Part shown: positions 10,145 through 19,537 of the stretch, piece after piece
Position numbering within the stretch: position 1 is the first letter of the stretch
How the letters are laid out: every line of letters begins with the position of its first letter
DNA from: Methanobrevibacter cuticularis
GTDB taxonomy: Archaea > Methanobacteriota > Methanobacteria > Methanobacteriales > Methanobacteriaceae
Assembly: GCF_001639285.1 (NCBI RefSeq)
Contig: NZ_LWMW01000090.1
Coordinates: forward strand, 1-43,506
Direction of reading: 5' to 3'
Length of the DNA: 43,506 bases
Program-made: the position numbers and the translations under genes
The notes under the pieces: model-generated
Databases searched by the model: none
The model's input: only the letters and a program-made list of their open reading frames with translations
Told to the model about the DNA's origin: nothing

Positions 10145-10362
10145 ATCTTAAAATTTTGCTTTTAGAATTATTTCCTAGCTTTTGTAAAAAATAAATTAAA
10201 TTTCATAGTTTTCTATTTTTCTATGATTGTGTATTTTCATAAAACAAAGTAATAACCACATTGAAAATAAAGATGATGCCTAAAAAACCTTCAAAAAATG
10301 AAAAAAATCCACTTTTATAATTATTTATATCATAAAAATATAATAAGAATAGGTGTGTTTTA

Positions 10363-11487
10363 ATGACTTCAAATGTGTATTTCTCAAATTTAAGAGCTAG
10401 AAGTGATGATAATAATAAAGGAAATAAATTAGTTAAGCTATTTAAAAAGGCTAAATTTAATGAATTGTTCGATGAAAAGGATTTAATTGGGTTGAAAATA
10501 CATTTTGGTGAGCGTGGAAATGATTCATACATCTCTCCCACTCTTATAAGATATGTTGTTGATGAAATTAAGAAAACAGGGGCTAATCCTTTTTTAACAG
10601 ATACTAATACACTTTATCATGGTATGAGACATGATTCTGTAAATCATTTTATAACAGCTATTTTAAATGGATTTTCTTATTCTGTAGTTGAAGCTCCTAT
10701 TATAATAGCTGATGGTCTGAGTAGTGAAAATGAGGTCTTGGTGGATATTAATCAGAAACATGTAAAGAGTGCTAAAATCGCGGGAGATATTATAAACGCA
10801 GATGGATTGCTTGTAGCAAGTCATTTTAAGGGGCATGGTTTAAGTGGTTTTGGAGGGGCTGTTAAGAATTTAGCTATGGGCTGTGCAACAATAGCTGGTA
10901 AATTAGAGCAACATGAGTGTGCTAAACCTATAATGACTGAAGATTGCATTAATTGTGGAGTTTGTTTTAAAGTTTGTCCTGTTGATGCAATAGCTAAAGA
11001 GTATGTTGAAGTAAAACAAGATTATGAGTATTCTATTGTATATGATAAATGTATTGCTTGTATGAACTGTTGGGATGGTTGTCCTGAAGAATCAATAGAT
11101 TTGGATTGGGAAAAAGAAATACCTGAATTTATAGAACGTATGGCAGAGTATGCTTTAGCTTCAGTGAAAGGAAAATCTAAGAAAGTTGGGTATATTAATT
11201 TTTTAACAAATATCACTCCTGACTGTGATTGTGTTCCATGGAGTGATGCTCCAATTGTCCCTGATATTGGATTTTTAGCCTCTTCTGATCCTGTAGCTAT
11301 TGATGCTGCAAGTGTTCATCTTATTAACCAACAAAAAGGTAATTCTGATTCCATGCTTCATAAAAATTGTGGTCATGGTGAGGATAAGTTCCAAGGTGTT
11401 TGGGAAAATGTAGATGGCACTCAGCTATTAAGATATAGTGAAAAAATTGGTTTAGGTTCTCAAGATTTTCGTTTGATTGAAATATAA
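10363..11487 (+). CDS. DUF362 domain 4Fe-4S protein
   Basis: A 374-residue cytoplasmic iron-sulfur protein of the DUF362 family. The DUF362 domain spans most of the length (GLKIHFGERGNDSYISP near the start, HFKGHGLSGFGGAVKNLAMGC in the middle, SSDPVAIDAASVHLI near the end). A two-cluster ferredoxin insert contains CINCGVCFKVCP at residue 195 and CIACMNCWDGCP at residue 230, each a typical CxxCxxCxxxCP ligand set. The family occurs widely in anaerobes; the reaction is not known, though an electron-transfer or redox-enzyme role is likely. ATG 10363 follows AGGTGT at 10351-10356. Monocistronic by spacing. Confidence 0.88.
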   Translation: MTSNVYFSNLRARSDDNNKGNKLVKLFKKAKFNELFDEKDLIGLKIHFGERGNDSYISPTLIRYVVDEIKKTGANPFLTDTNTLYHGMRHDSVNHFITAILNGFSYSVVEAPIIIADGLSSENEVLVDINQKHVKSAKIAGDIINADGLLVASHFKGHGLSGFGGAVKNLAMGCATIAGKLEQHECAKPIMTEDCINCGVCFKVCPVDAIAKEYVEVKQDYEYSIVYDKCIACMNCWDGCPEESIDLDWEKEIPEFIERMAEYALASVKGKSKKVGYINFLTNITPDCDCVPWSDAPIVPDIGFLASSDPVAIDAASVHLINQQKGNSDSMLHKNCGHGEDKFQGVWENVDGTQLLRYSEKIGLGSQDFRLIEI

Positions 11488-11535
11488 TCTTTTCTTAAGA
11501 AAATTTATGAATTTAATTATTAAAATAAACATTAA

Positions 11536-11824
11536 GGGAGTGTTTCATAAGTCACTTTTTTAGATATTTTCATGGAATTAATTTCCATATAAATCATTTA
11601 AATATTAAATAATTGATAAAATATGTATTGATGACTATAATAAATTAATTATTTTATTTAATTCAACTTTAAAGAGTGTATATTATTTTAAATTTAAATT
11701 ATAGATTTTATAAATATTATTTTTAAGAAATAAAATAATATATGTATTCATATAATATTTAAAGATTTTAAATGCGAAATATTTTTATTAAATTTTTTAA
11801 AAATCTTAATTATGAAACACTTTC
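11536..11824. mobile_element. possible MITE or IS remnant with terminal inverted repeats
   Basis: AGTGTTTCATAA at 11539-11550 is matched by its exact reverse complement at 11810-11821. Extending by three bases with mismatches gives a 289-bp unit flanked by ATTAA on both sides (11531-11535 and 11825-11829), which could be a 5-bp target duplication. There is no ORF inside and no second copy in the window. In such AT-rich DNA the flanking repeat could be chance; the 12-bp perfect inverted ends are harder to explain that way. Confidence 0.4.
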
Positions 11825-12520
11825 ATTAATTTAATTTTTTCTAAATAATTTTTTTAGTCATTTAAAAATAATAATTTTTTTCAGTCATTTAAAAATTATT
11901 TTTATTAAAACTATTAATATGATTATTTCAGCAGCTATTTTACCATTTATTACATATATTACTTTATTTTGAACTTTAGCAAAAATCTCTTGTTATTTGA
12001 GGAGTATTATTGTAATCTTTATATGTTTATAATATTTATTAATTCTATTTTAAGGTTAATAATAAATTGCTATGGATTTTGCATTGTGTTTTTCCTTCTT
12101 AATTCTCACTATTTTTATATCTAAATGATTGAAAACGCATGAATGATTATTTACTCAAATAATTCCAAGTTTTTTAGGTTCAATTTCATCAATTCTTTTG
12201 TCTTTGAAAATAAGAGGAAATTATATGAAACAGAATTTTTCAAATCTTACTAATTTTTAGTTTTTAACGAAATTTTACACTTGAAATGCCTTGTTTGGTT
12301 TTATTGTCTTGTAAGGATTCTATTTTTTCGAATTTAGGTAAAATTTATACATAAATATCCAACAAAGTGGAACAATAATACAGTAAAACAAAACCATACG
12401 AAATCAAAAGAAAATACAAAACAATAAATGGAATACTGGAATATCTAGTACTCAACATGCCCCAAACAACCAATATAAAAAAAAGTCCACAATTTTTTAC
12501 AACCTCCTTATTTAATAATG

Positions 12521-12530
12521 TTTATATATT
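12521..12530 (+). promoter_or_regulatory. TATA box for beta-helix/peptidase gene
   Basis: TTTATATATT matches the archaeal TATA consensus and is followed about 25 bp later by AT-rich DNA where transcription could start, giving a leader of roughly 85 nt before ATG 12633. It is the best TATA match in the 150 bp upstream of the gene. Confidence 0.4.
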
Positions 12531-12632
12531 ATTAATACATAATCATTATTAATAATTACATATAATTAGTATTTATTATGACGAACAGTTTATTATTGGA
12601 ATTATTGTGAGTTTGGATTGGAAGATGTAAGT

Positions 12633-15600
12633 ATGTATATGAAAAAACTTTGTAGATTTGTTTTTTTATTATTATTTTTTGTGGTTTTTCTTTCTTCCTC
12701 TTGTGTTTTTTCTGCCAGTTTTTCTGATGTTCAAAGTGCTGTGGATTCTGCAAGTTCTGGAAATATTATTAGTTTGAGTAATACGACTTATGAAGGGTCT
12801 GGTACTCAAATTTTGATTACTAAGAGTTTAACTATTCAGGGTTCTAGTGGTCAGTATGTTACTTTGGATGCTAAAGGTCAAAGTAGGATTGTTAGGATAG
12901 ATGAGGGTGTTGATGTTACTTTTAGGCGTGTTATTTTTGTTAATGGTGCTTCGGGAACTGGTGTAGGATCAGCTATTCGTTCTCAAGGTAAGCTCACGGT
13001 TGAAGATTGTATTTTTAGGAATAATCATGGTGAGAGTGGAGGTGCAATATTTTTAGCTCCTGAAGCTTCATATTCTACTATTGTTAATTCTAGTTTTATT
13101 TCTAACGCTGGTAATCAAGCAGGAGATGATGATTGGGTAGAAGGAGGAGCAATAGATTCTCATGCTAACTATACAACAATAATGGGGTGCTATTTTGATG
13201 GTAATAGTGCTCTTGATGTGGGAGGTGCGATTAATTTTGCATCACAAACTTGGGGACATAGATTATCTGATTGTAATTTTGTTAATAACTATGCAGGAAT
13301 TGGTGGAGTCATAAGGATAACATTAACTAATATAATTATAGAAAACTGTAATTTCACATCTAACCATGCTGATAATGGTGGTGGGGCAATTTATATAAGG
13401 GATTCCAATGTAACTATTATAGAATCCAGATTCATAAATAATGTTGCAGCATCTAATGGTGGCGCCATATGGGACACAGATCAAGACAACATAGCTAACT
13501 ATTTAAATATTTCTTCAACTAGTTTTACAAGAAACAAAGCTACTAATGGTGGAGCTATTTACTCAGATGAGAACTTAAATATTAAACCTAAGACAGAATT
13601 TAGCAATAACTCAGTAACATCCAATGGTGGAGCTATTTGCATCTCATCTAATGCTAGGTTTTTAAATATTTCTAATTCCAATTTCAACAATAATTCTGCA
13701 AACAATAGTGGAGCAGTCTATTCATCTACAACTTTAAGCCTTTCTTCCTCTACTTTTACTAATAATCGTGGAAATTTAGGTAATACTGGTGGAGTATATG
13801 CTTCACAAGTATCACTTCTTAAAGATAACACATTCACAATCAACACAGGCCATGCTATCTCAATGAGTGGAAATAATTTAATCATTCAAAACAATTCATT
13901 TAAAAATAATACTGGATATGCAATTAGAGCAATAATCCTTATTAATTCTAATATCCACAATAATACTTTTTCTAGTAATGGGGGAACTGCATTTTCTGCA
14001 ACTGGGTCCAATAATAGAATTTATAACAATATTTTCTCAAACAATGGATTAGGAATCAGTGTTACAGGTAATAATACAAATATTTCTAACAATAATATTT
14101 CAGGTAATAATTTAGAAGCTATATACATATTAGGAAATGGTGCACATGTTTATTCTAATATTATTCAAGGAAATGGGAGAAATGCAGTTTACATCAGGGG
14201 GAATAATGCTTTAGTTGAACATAATACTTGCACCAGTAATGCTGCAACAGGATTCACTGTGATTTCAATTTCAGGTAACTCCGCTACAGTTAGGAGTAAT
14301 AATATTTCTAATAATAAGTATCGCGGTATTCAAATAACAGGAGATAATGCAATCATAAATAACAATGTTTTAGAATATAATAAAGATACTCAAGTGTTAG
14401 TTTCAGGTAACAATGTTAATTTTAGTTACAATAACGTTTCTGGTGGCAATTCAGGTATTTTCATTAAAGGTGAGAATTCTTTAGTAGTTGGAAATCTATT
14501 GAAAAATAACAGAAACAATCAAATATCAATCACGGGAAATAACTCGATTATAAAAACTAATAATATTTTCAATGGAAATGGAAATGGAATTAAGATTGTA
14601 GGTAATAATAACGAAATTTCATCTAATGTTATACAAGAAAATAGTTTAACAGGTATTATTACAAATGGAAAAAATAACAAAATACTAAATAATACAGTTA
14701 AGTATAACAAAAAGTATGGAATTTATTCAACAGGAAATAATGGATTGATTAATTATAATACTGTAAATAATAATGGTTTAAGTGGTATTTATGCAAAAGG
14801 AAGTAACCTAAAAATAAGTAAAAATAATATTCATAAAAATAAAGATAACGGAATTGCTTTAACTGGAAGCAAATCACAAATAAACAATAATAAGTTAACT
14901 GAAAACTTTAAAAATGCTATTACAGGTAAAGGAAACACAAATAATTTTTATAGTAACGATATAACTGCTAATTCAGTTAAGAAGTCTCACTGTGCTATTT
15001 ATTTTAAAGGGAACAATAATAATTATAAAAATAACAATATTCGAGATAATGGATTTCATGGTATTCATGCAATAGGAAATGGAAACAAAATACTTTCCAA
15101 CTACTTAAAGAATAACAGAGACACACAAATAGTAATAGAAGGAAACAATAATATTGTAAAAGATGATAAACTGTATAATGGTGGAGGAGCTGGAATAGCT
15201 ATATATGGCTACAAAAATGAAGTATCAAAGAATATTGTAAGTAAAAACAAAAAGGCAGGAATCTTTTTAAAAGGCAATTCTAACATCTTAAAAAATAATT
15301 TTGTACAATATGGCAATATGGGGATCCAATTAGATGGTTCTAAAAATAAAAATTTACAGAATACTATAAGGGGAAATAATTATGGTATATATCATACAAA
15401 AGGATCCGATGATAACTATAATTATAATTACATTGTGAGTAATAAAAAATATAATCTATATCGTTCAAGTGGCTCTTTAAATGCAGAATATAACTGGTGG
15501 GGACAAAATAAAATAGCCAAGGTTAAAAATGCTAATATAAAAAGGTATGTTATAGCAAAATTAGCTTTACCTAGTGATAAATATTTAAAACTCAATAAAT

Positions 15601-17243
15601 CTTACAAAATATCTTTAATTTTAAAAGATGATAAAAATAAAGTATTAAAAGCCATTATCCCTTCTACAAAAGCTAAATTTAACTTTAAAGGAAAAATAGG
15701 AAAAAAATGGGCTAATGGGCCAGTATCTCCTAAAAATTCAACTTTATCAAAAAACACAGTAAAAACATCCATAAAAACAGGAAAAAAATACTTACTATAT
15801 CATTTCACAGCAAAAATAGATAATCAAAAATTAACAAAAACATTCTATCCTCCATGTGACCTGAAAATTAGAATAATAGCTATTTCTAATCCTATAGCTC
15901 AAGGAACTATGGCAAATTACTATTTTTATCTTGAAAATAAAGGACCTGGAAAAGCATATAACATTTCTGTATCTTTTAAAACACCAAAACTAGAAAAGAT
16001 ATATTACAGTTTAAATGGTGTTAAATGGAATAAGCTAAATAACTTTATAAAATTATCTAGCTTAGCACCAAACAGAACTAAAACAATATATGTTCGAGGT
16101 CTTTTAGAATCAAAATTTATAGGGACTTTTAAAGCCACAATTAAAGTTTCGAATTCTATACATGACTTAAATTTTAAAAACAATGAGCATAGTGTTAAAT
16201 TAGCTGTTAAAAAATTATTGCTTAAAAATGTTGGGGTATATAAAAATAACAATTATTGTGGTCCTACTTCTTTACAATTTTTACTAACAAAGAAAGGTAT
16301 TAATGTTAAAATATTAACCTTAATTAATGAATTGAAGTTAAAAGATGGAAGTACATCTTTTTATAACATGATTAAGACTACTGCCGGTTATGGAATCACT
16401 CTTTATGGTGTTAAGTTATCGACTAACCAAATTAAAGCAGGAGATATTGCACTTATAAATATTGGTGGAACAGGACATTATATCAATGTAATAGGAGTTA
16501 ATAAATATTATATAATCTTTGTTGATCCTACATGGGGCCCAATGATTTTAACTAAAGAAGAGTTTAATAAATATTACACTGGAAAAGCATTAACAACAAG
16601 AAAGGCAGGGAAACTGTTATCAAATAAGAATCTTAAAAAAACTGAAGGAAGTTTTTTACCACTATTGGCAGTAGCTGCATATGGTATTGTAGAACTCACT
16701 GTCCTTGTAGGGTCTATTGTTGCTGGTGCTGGTATAGGCTATGGTGTTTCTAAATATCAGCAACGTGTTAATAAAAATACTGTCCCTTATGGTGTAGGAA
16801 GGGGAACTTATGCAAGTCAGAATACTAGTGCTATAGATTTAATGATGTCTTATTTAAAAGGAAAAGGACCTATTAGTGATAAAGCACAACAAAGCAATGA
16901 TGCACATTTATTTAGAAATTTTAATAGTGGAGGGTCACGTCCTAAGGATCCTAAAAAAATAATGGAACAAGTTAAAGAGAAACTAGAGAAAATGATTAAA
17001 GAAGACAATCTTAAAAGAAACCCAGCAAATTCATTGAAATTTTTTTCTGATTATAATACAGTTATGGAGTTTGGATTGGTACTAGCTATGGAGTCAACTT
17101 CAACTAAGTTCATAGCTTCTATTTTAGCAATTTTACTTTCTATCTCAGAAATGGTGGGTAAATTTTTACAACGACAAGAACTTAATGGAAATGATAATAA
17201 AACAAAAGAGGATAATAGGACTTCTAATAAAACAAAAAAATGA
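12633..17243 (+). CDS. beta-helix surface protein with C39-like peptidase domain
   Basis: A 1536-residue exported multidomain protein. A signal peptide (MKKLCRFVF... cut near VFSA) is followed by a very long parallel beta-helix with NosD-like NNxI..NN turns (about residues 40-960), then a DUF11/CARDB-like beta-sandwich (about 1080-1195). Next is a C39-like papain-fold peptidase domain (about 1200-1325): Cys in YCGPTS at 1209, His in GTGHYINV at 1282, Asp in VDPTWGP at 1298, the expected C/H/D triad. After it come a Gly/Ala-rich hydrophobic segment (about 1340-1370), a polar stretch, a second hydrophobic segment and a Lys/Asn-rich tail. GGAAG at 12620-12624 supports ATG 12633, with ATG 12639 possible; the frame is also open from TTG 12618. 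A TPR gene starts 13 bp downstream, indicating an operon. The peptidase substrate is unknown; self-cleavage or processing of a surface partner are both possible. Confidence 0.85.
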   Translation: MYMKKLCRFVFLLLFFVVFLSSSCVFSASFSDVQSAVDSASSGNIISLSNTTYEGSGTQILITKSLTIQGSSGQYVTLDAKGQSRIVRIDEGVDVTFRRVIFVNGASGTGVGSAIRSQGKLTVEDCIFRNNHGESGGAIFLAPEASYSTIVNSSFISNAGNQAGDDDWVEGGAIDSHANYTTIMGCYFDGNSALDVGGAINFASQTWGHRLSDCNFVNNYAGIGGVIRITLTNIIIENCNFTSNHADNGGGAIYIRDSNVTIIESRFINNVAASNGGAIWDTDQDNIANYLNISSTSFTRNKATNGGAIYSDENLNIKPKTEFSNNSVTSNGGAICISSNARFLNISNSNFNNNSANNSGAVYSSTTLSLSSSTFTNNRGNLGNTGGVYASQVSLLKDNTFTINTGHAISMSGNNLIIQNNSFKNNTGYAIRAIILINSNIHNNTFSSNGGTAFSATGSNNRIYNNIFSNNGLGISVTGNNTNISNNNISGNNLEAIYILGNGAHVYSNIIQGNGRNAVYIRGNNALVEHNTCTSNAATGFTVISISGNSATVRSNNISNNKYRGIQITGDNAIINNNVLEYNKDTQVLVSGNNVNFSYNNVSGGNSGIFIKGENSLVVGNLLKNNRNNQISITGNNSIIKTNNIFNGNGNGIKIVGNNNEISSNVIQENSLTGIITNGKNNKILNNTVKYNKKYGIYSTGNNGLINYNTVNNNGLSGIYAKGSNLKISKNNIHKNKDNGIALTGSKSQINNNKLTENFKNAITGKGNTNNFYSNDITANSVKKSHCAIYFKGNNNNYKNNNIRDNGFHGIHAIGNGNKILSNYLKNNRDTQIVIEGNNNIVKDDKLYNGGGAGIAIYGYKNEVSKNIVSKNKKAGIFLKGNSNILKNNFVQYGNMGIQLDGSKNKNLQNTIRGNNYGIYHTKGSDDNYNYNYIVSNKKYNLYRSSGSLNAEYNWWGQNKIAKVKNANIKRYVIAKLALPSDKYLKLNKSYKISLILKDDKNKVLKAIIPSTKAKFNFKGKIGKKWANGPVSPKNSTLSKNTVKTSIKTGKKYLLYHFTAKIDNQKLTKTFYPPCDLKIRIIAISNPIAQGTMANYYFYLENKGPGKAYNISVSFKTPKLEKIYYSLNGVKWNKLNNFIKLSSLAPNRTKTIYVRGLLESKFIGTFKATIKVSNSIHDLNFKNNEHSVKLAVKKLLLKNVGVYKNNNYCGPTSLQFLLTKKGINVKILTLINELKLKDGSTSFYNMIKTTAGYGITLYGVKLSTNQIKAGDIALINIGGTGHYINVIGVNKYYIIFVDPTWGPMILTKEEFNKYYTGKALTTRKAGKLLSNKNLKKTEGSFLPLLAVAAYGIVELTVLVGSIVAGAGIGYGVSKYQQRVNKNTVPYGVGRGTYASQNTSAIDLMMSYLKGKGPISDKAQQSNDAHLFRNFNSGGSRPKDPKKIMEQVKEKLEKMIKEDNLKRNPANSLKFFSDYNTVMEFGLVLAMESTSTKFIASILAILLSISEMVGKFLQRQELNGNDNKTKEDNRTSNKTKK

Positions 17244-17256
17244 GGTTTTGTAAAAT

Positions 17257-18084
17257 ATGTTTTCGTTTATTAAAAATAGAAGAGTGAAGAGATTATCTGA
17301 TAAGGCTACAAAACTTATGAAAAAAGGTGATTATGGGGCAGCTTTGTCTCATTTTAGGAAAGCTGTTAAATTAGATAACTATAATGAATATTGTTTAATT
17401 AATATAGGCTATATTTTAGATCTTCTTTCAGATGGTCAAATAGGGATAGAATGGTATGATGTTGTATTAAAATTGAATCCAGATAATGCCAATGCTTTGT
17501 CATTTAAAGGGTTATCATTAGGTTTATCTGGAAAATTTAATGAAAGTCTTGAAAATTATAAAAAAGTTTTAAAAATTTTAAATGATGATGAGATAAAAAA
17601 ATGTAATCCTACTATTTTTTCTGAGATTGCATCAGTTTATTTAGGTTTAGATAATCCTAAATGTGCTATGAAGTATTTAAAAAAGGGTTTAAAGATTGAT
17701 CCTTATTTTTTAATAACTATATGTTCTGTAGGAAAAGTTTTTAACTATTTAGGTGATTTTAATGAAGCTATAACTTACTTTGATAGGGCAATAAGCTTAA
17801 AAACATCCACAAGATCAAAAACTTGGCATTATGATAAATATACTTTTATTTATTCTGGCAAAGCTGTTGCCCTTTTTAAGTTAGGAAAATATGAAGATGT
17901 TTTAAGTCTTTTAGATAAGGCTTTGGATATTCGAGAATTTGATGTATATGCTTTATATTGGAAACATAAAGTATTAAAATTTTTTAATGAAGATGAAGAG
18001 GCGGAAAAATATTCTAATCTTCTTGATATTTTTGATGATGATTATATTGACAATTTTAAAGTAGTGGGTTTAATTTATGAATAA
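17257..18084 (+). CDS. TPR repeat protein 1
   Basis: A 275-residue cytoplasmic protein made of tetratricopeptide repeats, recognisable by segments such as GAALSHFRKAVKLD, NALSFKGLSLGLSGKFNESLENYKK, YLGDFNEAITYFDRAI and KLGKYEDVLSLLDKALDI. TPR helices bind proteins; no catalytic motif is present. It starts 13 bp after the peptidase-containing surface protein, with GAGGTTTTG overlapping that gene's stop as the ribosome binding site, and its last 8 bp overlap the next TPR gene, so the three are probably cotranscribed. The two TPR proteins are similar in size and layout and look like an old tandem duplication. A role as a partner of the surface protein or its cytoplasmic parts is inferred from position only. 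Confidence 0.85.
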   Translation: MFSFIKNRRVKRLSDKATKLMKKGDYGAALSHFRKAVKLDNYNEYCLINIGYILDLLSDGQIGIEWYDVVLKLNPDNANALSFKGLSLGLSGKFNESLENYKKVLKILNDDEIKKCNPTIFSEIASVYLGLDNPKCAMKYLKKGLKIDPYFLITICSVGKVFNYLGDFNEAITYFDRAISLKTSTRSKTWHYDKYTFIYSGKAVALFKLGKYEDVLSLLDKALDIREFDVYALYWKHKVLKFFNEDEEAEKYSNLLDIFDDDYIDNFKVVGLIYE

Positions 18085-18901
18085 TTTTTTAAATAACTTC
18101 AAAGTGAAATATTATTGTTATAAAGGTTTATACTATCTTACAAAATCATCTGATTTTGGTATGGCATTATCTTATTTTGATAAAGCTTTAGATATAGATG
18201 AAAATTCTGTTATAGGTTTAACAGGTAGGGGCACTGCTTTAGAAAGGATTACTCGTAGCTCAGTTGGTGAAAAATGGGTGGATAAAGCTTTAGATATTGA
18301 TCCAGTTAATTTACTTGCATTATTTTATAAAGGGGAAATATTAGGGGATAAAAAAGATCATGTAAATGCATCAATCTTTTTTAAAAAGGCTTTAGAGACA
18401 GCTAAAAGCAGTAAAAATTCTAGAGGCAAGATATTACTAGGCGATATTTATTATGAGCTATCATTTCAATATCTTAGTTTAGATAACCCTCAAAAAGCAT
18501 TAAAATGCATTGAAAAAGGAGAAAAGGATTGTCCCAATGATGAAAAGTTATTAATCAATAAAGGTCTAGCTTTGAACATGCTAAAAGAATATAAAAAAGC
18601 TATTCATTACTTTGATTTGATAATATCTAAAAATAATCCTGAATTACTTTCCTTCTGTAATCATCATTTTATTGGAAAAGGTGTGTCTTTATTTCATTTA
18701 AAAGATTATGAAAATGCGTTGAATTGTTTCAATAAAGCCATTGAGGTAGGTGATAATCATCCTTGTGGTTTCTATTGGAAATCCAAAGTATTAAACATAT
18801 TAGATAATGCTGATGAAGCAAATAAATGCTATTTTGAAGCTAAAGAATTAGCTTCAAGAAGACTTAATTATTATAAAGGGACTAAGACCATTTTCAGATA
18901 A
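18077..18901 (+). CDS. TPR repeat protein 2
   Basis: A 274-residue cytoplasmic TPR protein (GMALSYFDKALDIDENSV, NASIFFKKALETAK, EYKKAIHYFDLII, DYENALNCFNKAIEVG) with the same spacing of repeats as the preceding gene. Its ATG lies inside the last codons of that gene, with only a weak GTGGGT ribosome binding site, so translation is probably coupled. It has no signal peptide or membrane segment. Function is unknown; the pair may scaffold a complex at the membrane with the exported proteins on either side. Confidence 0.85.
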   Translation: MNNFLNNFKVKYYCYKGLYYLTKSSDFGMALSYFDKALDIDENSVIGLTGRGTALERITRSSVGEKWVDKALDIDPVNLLALFYKGEILGDKKDHVNASIFFKKALETAKSSKNSRGKILLGDIYYELSFQYLSLDNPQKALKCIEKGEKDCPNDEKLLINKGLALNMLKEYKKAIHYFDLIISKNNPELLSFCNHHFIGKGVSLFHLKDYENALNCFNKAIEVGDNHPCGFYWKSKVLNILDNADEANKCYFEAKELASRRLNYYKGTKTIFR

Positions 18902-18919
18902 TTTTTAAGAGGTGAAATT

Positions 18920-19501
18920 ATTAAACAAGAAGATTTTGAAAATAAGAAATGTGATAATGAAAACCCTGTAAGTAAAGATATGCCAAATTCTAAATCAGGA
19001 ATTAGTATAGTTGTTAAAATAATCTTTTTGCTATCTATTATAATCATAATTGCCTCAGGATTGATTTTATTTGATGTTTTTCATGAAAAAGATAGCAATG
19101 AATCATATTACTTTAATAATATCTCTTTTGATTATCCAGCTGATTGGGAAATAGGGGATAATAGTAATTTTGATGTTACTCTTGAAGATCTAACAAATGC
19201 TAATGCTTTAAACATTAAAAAGATTGATAGTGAAGGATATAGTCTAGATATCATAGCTGAAAATATTTCAAGAGAATCTACAGGTTTTGATTCCGTTTTC
19301 ATGTATAAGAATATAACTTCTGTTAATAATCAAAGAGCTTATGATATTGGGGCTAAACTAAACGTTGATGGAGGATATTATACAAGAATGTTAGTTTTTT
19401 TGGATGAAAATGAATTATATATATTTGTATTTACTTGTGATAATTTAGAGGATCTTAATTCAGATTATGAAGTTATTAAAAATAGTATAAAAATTAAATA
19501 A
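18920..19501 (+). CDS. membrane-anchored PsbP-like protein
   Basis: A protein of about 193 residues with a short charged N-terminus, one membrane segment (IVVKIIFLLSIIIIIASGLIL, so N-in, C-out) and an extracellular domain of about 120 residues resembling PsbP/DUF1795-type folds: ISFDYPADWEIGD at its start, INNQRAYDIG-like middle (VNNQRAYDIG), LYIFVFTC, and a final KNSIKIK. Related proteins are common in Methanobrevibacter with unknown role. The start is unusual: the only good ribosome binding site, AGAGGTGA at 18908-18915, sits four bases before an in-frame ATT at 18920. The first ATG (18980) has no such site. If ATG 18980 is used the protein has 173 residues and loses only the charged N-terminal part. 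It follows the TPR genes by 18 bp and probably shares their transcript. Confidence 0.7.
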   Translation: MKQEDFENKKCDNENPVSKDMPNSKSGISIVVKIIFLLSIIIIIASGLILFDVFHEKDSNESYYFNNISFDYPADWEIGDNSNFDVTLEDLTNANALNIKKIDSEGYSLDIIAENISRESTGFDSVFMYKNITSVNNQRAYDIGAKLNVDGGYYTRMLVFLDENELYIFVFTCDNLEDLNSDYEVIKNSIKIK

Positions 19502-19537
19502 TGTAAGTATATTAAATAATTAAAGGAGGATTTCAAC

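Larger units (their letters stand above)
11488..12632. other. long intergenic region
   Basis: About 1.1 kb without a clear gene. It holds a possible inverted-repeat element (11536-11824), a short duplication around AGTCATTTAAAAAT (about 11857 and 11883), and on the minus strand a strong TAAGGAGG (12503-12510) followed by a 52-codon hydrophobic frame broken by one TAG (12334-12492). A good TATA box, TTTATATATT at 12521-12530, lies about 105 bp ahead of the large beta-helix/peptidase gene. Confidence 0.5.

Noticed and set aside
10221-10541. Minus-strand open frame of 106 codons
   Set aside because: It overlaps the start of the DUF362 gene, whose protein has complete iron-sulfur motifs; the antisense frame has no ribosome binding site or recognisable sequence.
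16630-16780. Double-glycine bacteriocin precursor processed by the C39 domain
   Set aside because: The hydrophobic segment is C-terminal to the peptidase in the same exported chain, not behind an N-terminal double-glycine leader, and no ABC exporter is present.
18256-18267. TAGCTCAGTTGG, identical to a typical tRNA D-arm
   Set aside because: No acceptor stem, anticodon arm or T-arm can be placed around it, and it lies in frame within a clear TPR coding sequence.
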